From: UBA6168 sp039819485
GTDB taxonomy: Bacteria > Bacteroidota > Bacteroidia > Chitinophagales > Saprospiraceae
Direction: 5' to 3'
DNA length: 64,000 nt
Assembly (NCBI GenBank): GCA_039819485.1
Contig: JBCBRY010000023.1
Coordinates: 1 to 64,000, forward strand
Shown here: one piece after another, positions 59,982 to 64,000 of the stretch
How the letters are laid out: each line of letters opens with the position of its first letter
Position numbering within the stretch: position 1 is the first letter of the stretch
Translations under genes and position numbers: made by a program
The notes under the pieces: generated by a model
The model's database searches: none
The model's input: the letters and a program-made list of their open reading frames with translations, nothing else
What the model was told of the DNA's origin: nothing

Positions 59982-60764
59982 CTAAGCGAGGACGATCGCA
60001 TCGTTGTTGCGGATCAAAAATTCTTTCGCAAGGTTGAGAAAGTTGGTCGTTCCCCGGCTGCCCGCATCGTACATTACTACCGGCAAGTGCATATTGGGCG
60101 CTTCACTGATCTTTGAATTCCTGTGAATGATCGTGTTGAATACCTTTTCCTTGTAAAATCCACGAACTTCATTCACTACAATATTGGCCAGGCGTAACCT
60201 GCGATCGTACATTGAAAGTAAAATGCCTTCGATGTCGAGCGAAGGGTTGAGGTTTTTCTTGACCCGACTAATGGTCTGTTGGAGCTTGCCCAAACCTTCC
60301 AAGGAAAAATATTCACACTGAACCGGAATGAGGACAGAATCGGCAGCAGTCAATGAATTGACGGTGATGATGCCCAAAGAAGGGAGGCAATCGATGATCA
60401 CATAGTCATAATCCTCTTTGACTTGACTGAGCACCCCGCGCATCACGTATTCCCATTTATCTCTTCTGGCCAGTTCTATCTCGGCCCCGACCAGATCTAT
60501 ATGAGAAGGCAGTAAGTGAAGATTGGGAGTATCTGTCTCGTATATCGCTTCTTTCGTCTCTAAATCGTTTACCAGACAGTCATAGAGGCTTTCTTCGATA
60601 TCGTCCTGAAATACCCCGACACCAGAAGAAGAATTGGCCTGGGGGTCAGCATCTACCAACAATACTTTTTTCTCTAAAATGGCCAGGCAGGCCGATAGGT
60701 TGATGGCGGTGGTTGTTTTACCGACCCCGCCTTTTTGGTTTGCTATTGCTATAATCTTTCCCAT
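59982..60764 (-). CDS. parA: Chromosome-partitioning ATPase ParA
   Basis: The 260-residue MinD/ParA ATPase has the deviant Walker A motif NQKGGVGKTTTAINL (signature Lys11 and Lys16), the switch segment LLVDADPQANSSSGVG, and VIIDCLPSLGIITVNSL as Walker B. There is no N-terminal helix-turn-helix extension, so it is of the chromosomal Soj type. It forms an operon with parB and perhaps the DUF5683 gene. Confidence 0.95.
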   Translation of the reverse strand: MGKIIAIANQKGGVGKTTTAINLSACLAILEKKVLLVDADPQANSSSGVGVFQDDIEESLYDCLVNDLETKEAIYETDTPNLHLLPSHIDLVGAEIELARRDKWEYVMRGVLSQVKEDYDYVIIDCLPSLGIITVNSLTAADSVLIPVQCEYFSLEGLGKLQQTISRVKKNLNPSLDIEGILLSMYDRRLRLANIVVNEVRGFYKEKVFNTIIHRNSKISEAPNMHLPVVMYDAGSRGTTNFLNLAKEFLIRNNDAIVLA

Positions 60765-60828
60765 TGATCAAGGTTTGGTTGCTGGTTCAAGGATTTTGGT
60801 TGAAGGATCTTAGCTTGACCAACGCTCC

Positions 60829-61512
60829 CTAAATCCCTTCGACTTTTTCGCCAACTGTGGGCAAAATCAGATTTTTACCACGTTTTTCAAAAGCGGCCTT
60901 TGCAGCAGCGTGATCTATTTCGATGTATCCAAAAGTATCGAAATGACAGCCGATAATGGTATCACATTCGATGTATTCAGCAGCGATAGCTGCGTCATCA
61001 TACCCCATCGTGAAATTATCTCCGATCGGCAAAATGGCAAAATCAAGTTTAGGGCACGTTATCGGGATCAATTTCATATCGAGTGTAAGTGCCGTATCAC
61101 CTGCAAAGTAGAAACAGGCATTTTTGTCCCAGATGACAAAGCCACCTGGATTGCCTCCGTAGGTCCCATCCGGTAAAACGGAAGAATGAACCGCATTCAC
61201 ATATTTCACCGTGCCGAAATCAAATGACCATTTTCCACCGTGGTTGAGCGGGTGGCCCTTTATTTCCTTGCTTTCATACCAGGTAACTATTTCATAATTG
61301 GAAATGATCTTTGCATCGTTTTTTTGGGCGATCGTAGCTGCATCGGCGACGTGGTCACCATGCCCGTGAGACAGGAGCACATAGTCCGCTTCAATCGAAT
61401 CGACGTCGATATGAGCTGCTTTTGGATTGGGCGATATGAATGGGTCAAACACGAGGTTCTTGCCGTTCATCTCGATCAAAAAGGAGGATTGTCCGTAAAA
61501 GGTGATGTTCAT
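60829..61512 (-). CDS. UPF0173 metal-dependent hydrolase (metallo-beta-lactamase fold)
   Basis: The 227-residue product has the beta-lactamase-fold metal motif LSHGHGDHVAD (His49, His51, Asp53, His54), FYFAGDTALTLDMKLI with the bridging Asp, and a late His in IIGCHFDTFGYIE. Length and motif order match UPF0173 proteins (YtkL-like), whose physiological substrate is not known. It sits 65 bp upstream of parA on the same strand. Confidence 0.92.
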   Translation of the reverse strand: MNITFYGQSSFLIEMNGKNLVFDPFISPNPKAAHIDVDSIEADYVLLSHGHGDHVADAATIAQKNDAKIISNYEIVTWYESKEIKGHPLNHGGKWSFDFGTVKYVNAVHSSVLPDGTYGGNPGGFVIWDKNACFYFAGDTALTLDMKLIPITCPKLDFAILPIGDNFTMGYDDAAIAAEYIECDTIIGCHFDTFGYIEIDHAAAKAAFEKRGKNLILPTVGEKVEGI

Positions 61513-61847
61513 TTTTATCCTTGTTTTATTTGGGAAAATTTATGTCCTGGCTGGAAAATTTCCACAAAAGTAAACTTTCGAAATGGGATTGTATAGATAA
61601 ATGAAAGAGATTTTTTTTAAGCATTGAATTGCTAATTACTGCGTTTTTTGTTTAAAAAAAAAGTAAAAAAAGTTGAACAAACCATGAACCAATGATAATT
61701 GGCTGTGTTTGAGACCTGTTATTTTAATTGAATAAAAGTATTCACTAACCAAAAAATGTAAGTGGTCGGCAAGGACTTGGTTCATCAAGGTTTTGATGAT
61801 AAAAATCTTTTGGATGATAAAGGTTTGAGCCGTGCCCAAAAAGTATT
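61513..61847. other. Intergenic region between divergent genes
   Basis: This 335-bp AT-rich stretch lies between the UPF0173 gene (minus) and the fasciclin gene (plus), with long A runs near 61650-61670. It probably contains both promoters. I see no gene or clear structured element; the 67-codon minus frame at 61636-61839 has no family resemblance. Confidence 0.4.
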
Positions 61848-62786
61848 ATGAAAAAGTTTCAATTTTATTTAAGCGTCTTCCTTGCTTTCGCCCTAATTGT
61901 ACCTTTTACCTCTTGTGGAGATGATGACAGCGATGACGCTCCGACTCCACAAAGCATCGTTGAAATCGCTACTTCTGATAGTCAGTTCAGTACATTGGTT
62001 GCTGCATTGGACCGGGTAGGATTGGTAGGTGTTTTGGAAGGAGATGGCCCTTTCACTGTATTTGCCCCAACCGACGCAGCCTTCCAGGCGGCTGGTGTCA
62101 CAGATCTGAATGCCTTTACCGACGAGCAATTGACTGAAATTTTGTTGTACCATGTTTTGGGTGCTGAAGTATTTTCCGGCGACATTGCTGATGGTCAAAC
62201 CTACGTGACCACTGCGGCTACGACTGGGCCTGGCAATACTCAGTTATCTATGTTGATTGAGAAATCGGCTGCTGGTGTGGTTATCAATGGCGGAATCAAT
62301 GTTACAACTGCGGACGTGGACGCAACCAACGGTGTAATTCATATTGTGGACAATGTTATTCTTCCATTGGATGTTGTTGGTCACGCAGTGGCAAACAGTA
62401 ACTTCACTTCTTTAGTATCTTCTTTGCAAGCAGCTTCTGGTGACTTGGTCAATGTGCTTTCAGGAGATGGCCCATTCACCGTTTTCGCACCGCTGAATAG
62501 CGGGTTTGATGCTATTTCAACAGTGACAGCTGATCTAACTGCAGATCAGTTAGCTACTGTTTTGACATACCACGTTGTAGCAGGAAATGTTTTGTCAAGT
62601 ACTTTGACTGACGGACAGTCCGCAGAAACCATCAACACCGAGAATATTACCATCAACATTGATGGTTCAAATGTTACCATTACTGATGCGAACGGAGGAA
62701 GTGTGACAGTTGTCTTGACTGATGTACAGGGAACAAACGGAGTTATCCACGTAATTGATAACGTACTCATCCCGGCTAACTTGTAA
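61848..62786 (+). CDS. Lipoprotein with two fasciclin (FAS1) domains
   Basis: The 312-residue product has a lipoprotein signal (FLAFALIVPFTSC, lipidated Cys23) followed by an acidic DDDSDD linker that may direct it to the outer membrane. Two FAS1 domains follow, at about 38-172 and 175-311. Each has the H1 box (GDGPFTVFAPTDAAF and GDGPFTVFAPLNSGF), the LLYHVLG/LTYHVVAG segment and the H2-like NGVIHIVDNVILP/NGVIHVIDNVLIP. FAS1 domains mediate adhesion. A strong terminator is found directly after the gene. Confidence 0.95.
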   Translation: MKKFQFYLSVFLAFALIVPFTSCGDDDSDDAPTPQSIVEIATSDSQFSTLVAALDRVGLVGVLEGDGPFTVFAPTDAAFQAAGVTDLNAFTDEQLTEILLYHVLGAEVFSGDIADGQTYVTTAATTGPGNTQLSMLIEKSAAGVVINGGINVTTADVDATNGVIHIVDNVILPLDVVGHAVANSNFTSLVSSLQAASGDLVNVLSGDGPFTVFAPLNSGFDAISTVTADLTADQLATVLTYHVVAGNVLSSTLTDGQSAETINTENITINIDGSNVTITDANGGSVTVVLTDVQGTNGVIHVIDNVLIPANL

Positions 62787-62821
62787 TGATTTTTTCTCCA
62801 TAGTCATATAGTCATAAGCAT

Positions 62822-62857
62822 AGCCCTTGGCAACTATTTGCCGAGGGCTTGTTTTTT
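62822..62857 (+). terminator. Intrinsic terminator of the fasciclin gene
   Basis: AGCCCTTGGCAA (62822-62833) pairs with TTGCCGAGGGCT (62838-62849) with one wobble and a CTAT loop, followed by TGTTTTTT. It overlaps the stop codon of the convergent OmpA gene (62856). Confidence 0.88.
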
Positions 62858-63746
62858 ACCCGCTTTTTACCATTTTTAAAATCTTGTCAGTCGGAGGGTA
62901 AATAATGATTTCAGTCCGACGGTTCAGTCGCCTTCCATCTGAAGTGTCGTTAGATGATCTGGGTTTAGAATCTCCTTTACCCCCAGTGATGACCTGGTTA
63001 GGATTGATGCCAAATTCGTCGACCAGCATTCTTGCCACGGGAGTAGCTCTTAGCACACTCAAGTCCCAGTTGTCTTTTAGGCTTCTGGTGCGAACGGGCT
63101 GGTTGTCGGTATGGCCTAAAACCAAAATGTCCATCTGCGGATATTGTAGTATAACCATTGCAATGCTGTCCAGGATTTCATAAGCGTTGTTAGACAGCCG
63201 GGTAGACCCTTTTCGATAAATAGATTTTTCGGACAAAACAATATAGCCAAGGCCATCTTTTACTTCGAGTGAAATTTCATCGTTGGAATAACCGTTCAGC
63301 TTACCGGCCACTTTACCGATCAACTCTCTTAACTGCTCTTCCTGTTCTTCCACCGCCATTTTATAACCATCGATTTTCGCCTGTTTTTCGGCCAGTTCTT
63401 GATTCTTTTGCTGGAGTACCCCTCCTAATTCCTCTTGCTTGTTGAGGGACTGATCGTTGAGGGTTCTGATTTGAGCTTCCAGATTGTCAATTTGGGCCAC
63501 CTGCTTATCGTAAATTTCCCGCAGGGCGTTGCCCTCTCCTGTCTTTTCAGCCAGCTGTAACTTCAACCCGGCAATTTCCTTGTTCAGTTGCAAATTGTGG
63601 TTATTGATTGCCTGGAGTGTGCTGTCACAGGCATTTCGTCTTTCAACCTCAGAGAGGAACTTTTTTTTACTTACACAAGAAAACAAAGGAAGCAAAAAGA
63701 ATATGAGGAGTGCGCCAAGGCAGTTGGCAGAAAAAGTTTTACTCAT
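62856..63746 (-). CDS. OmpA-family lipoprotein with coiled coil
   Basis: The 296-residue product has a lipoprotein signal (LLIFFLLPLFSC, lipidated Cys24), a long coiled coil at about 40-145 (LQLNKEIAGLKLQLAEKTGE, EELGGVLQQKNQELAEKQAK), and a C-terminal OmpA/MotB peptidoglycan-binding domain at about 160-290 (ILVLGHTDNQPVRTRSLKDN, LSVLRATPVARMLVDEFG, GKGDSKPRSSNDTSDGRRLN, RRTEIIIYP). It should anchor the outer membrane to peptidoglycan. It is convergent with the fasciclin gene. Confidence 0.93.
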   Translation of the reverse strand: MSKTFSANCLGALLIFFLLPLFSCVSKKKFLSEVERRNACDSTLQAINNHNLQLNKEIAGLKLQLAEKTGEGNALREIYDKQVAQIDNLEAQIRTLNDQSLNKQEELGGVLQQKNQELAEKQAKIDGYKMAVEEQEEQLRELIGKVAGKLNGYSNDEISLEVKDGLGYIVLSEKSIYRKGSTRLSNNAYEILDSIAMVILQYPQMDILVLGHTDNQPVRTRSLKDNWDLSVLRATPVARMLVDEFGINPNQVITGGKGDSKPRSSNDTSDGRRLNRRTEIIIYPPTDKILKMVKSG

Positions 63747-63898
63747 GGTATCTAAGTTGGTATGAAGGCAATTTCAGATGCAATTATCCGAGTTGTCCCA
63801 AATGTGAAACTTTGAAGATGGGTAGTCAACTCAGGAAGCAGTTGCAAATTGCCTCCTAAGTCATAGTCATAGATTTGCTTACTTAACAGTGACCAAAA

Positions 63899-64000
63899 TT
63901 ATCGTAACCGGAAACTGGAAGCACCCAATAAACCAATGTCAGTGTAGACAGCTACCCGATAATATCCAGATCTGAGCTTTTGTTCTAGGTCATGATTGAA
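63899..64000 (-). CDS. C-terminal fragment of a gene that continues past the window
   Basis: An open minus-strand frame enters at 64000 and ends with TAA at 63899, giving 33 residues: FNHDLEQKLRSGYYRVAVYT and then DIGLLGASSFRLR. The alternating GYYRVAVYTDIGLL pattern looks like final beta strands of a secreted protein domain, but it is too short to name. 152 bp separate it from the OmpA gene. Confidence 0.5.
   Translation of the reverse strand, partial: FNHDLEQKLRSGYYRVAVYTDIGLLGASSFRLR

Noticed and set aside
58927..60764. parAB as proof that the replication origin is inside the window
   Set aside because: parAB is often near oriC, but no dnaA gene, DnaA-box cluster or parS-like site was seen here.

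Overview
The window looks like a piece of a Bacteroidota chromosome, most likely from the Saprospiria or a related group. Four large secreted proteins end in type IX secretion system (T9SS) sorting domains (one type B, three type A). Several families typical of this phylum are present (DUF4270, DUF4290, DUF5683, a short GT5 glycogen-synthase-like protein beside panC). The arginine operon carries an ArgF'-type transcarbamylase acting on an N-acylated ornithine. Shine-Dalgarno sequences are weak or absent. I saw no rRNA, tRNA, CRISPR array, prophage or intact insertion sequence.

Layout. 1-490: a broken AraC-type regulator whose 3' part is folded back as a 34-bp inverted repeat at the window edge. 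1037-12624: three large secreted proteins (a repeat adhesin, a BNR/Asp-box propeller protein split by a one-base frameshift, and an FG-GAP protein). 13093-19194: gltB-gltD. 19225-24151: two more T9SS cargo proteins. 25452-33666: an eight-gene arginine operon on the minus strand (GNAT-argG-argC-argD-argF'-argB-argE-argH). 34268-37608: P-II protein, ammonium transporter and an outer-membrane porin, also minus. 38408-42310: a secreted EreA/ChaN-like protein, a membrane LytTR regulator and L-serine dehydratase. 42623-48071: a membrane-embedded patatin with a 54-residue membrane protein behind it, alanine dehydrogenase, tsaE and an aquaglyceroporin. 48290-58858: small housekeeping loci (DUF4290, glmS, DUF4270, GT5-like, panC, gamma carbonic anhydrase, thioredoxin, an Lrp/AsnC regulator, TraB/GumN, DUF5683). 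58927-63746: parB-parA, a UPF0173 hydrolase, a fasciclin lipoprotein and an OmpA-type lipoprotein. A C-terminal gene fragment runs off the right edge.

Functionally, much of the window concerns nitrogen: glutamate synthase, ammonium uptake and sensing, arginine synthesis, serine and alanine deamination, and the glutamine-consuming enzyme GlmS. parAB suggests, weakly, proximity to the replication origin.

The most unusual signal is in short repeats, not in a new gene cluster. Four arrays of 7-8-bp units (behind gltB, argE, amt and the patatin gene) each lie within 3 nt of a stop codon in a probable operon, and the gltB and amt arrays use the same unit family. Other junctions have perfect hairpins just after a stop codon. 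Further points: a neutral residue at the substrate-specificity position of ArgF', a GC-rich structured island with a 43-codon ORF upstream of the arginine operon, a possible small RNA with its own terminator beside the porin gene, and several small genes below usual length cut-offs. I found no convincing new defence or mobile system.
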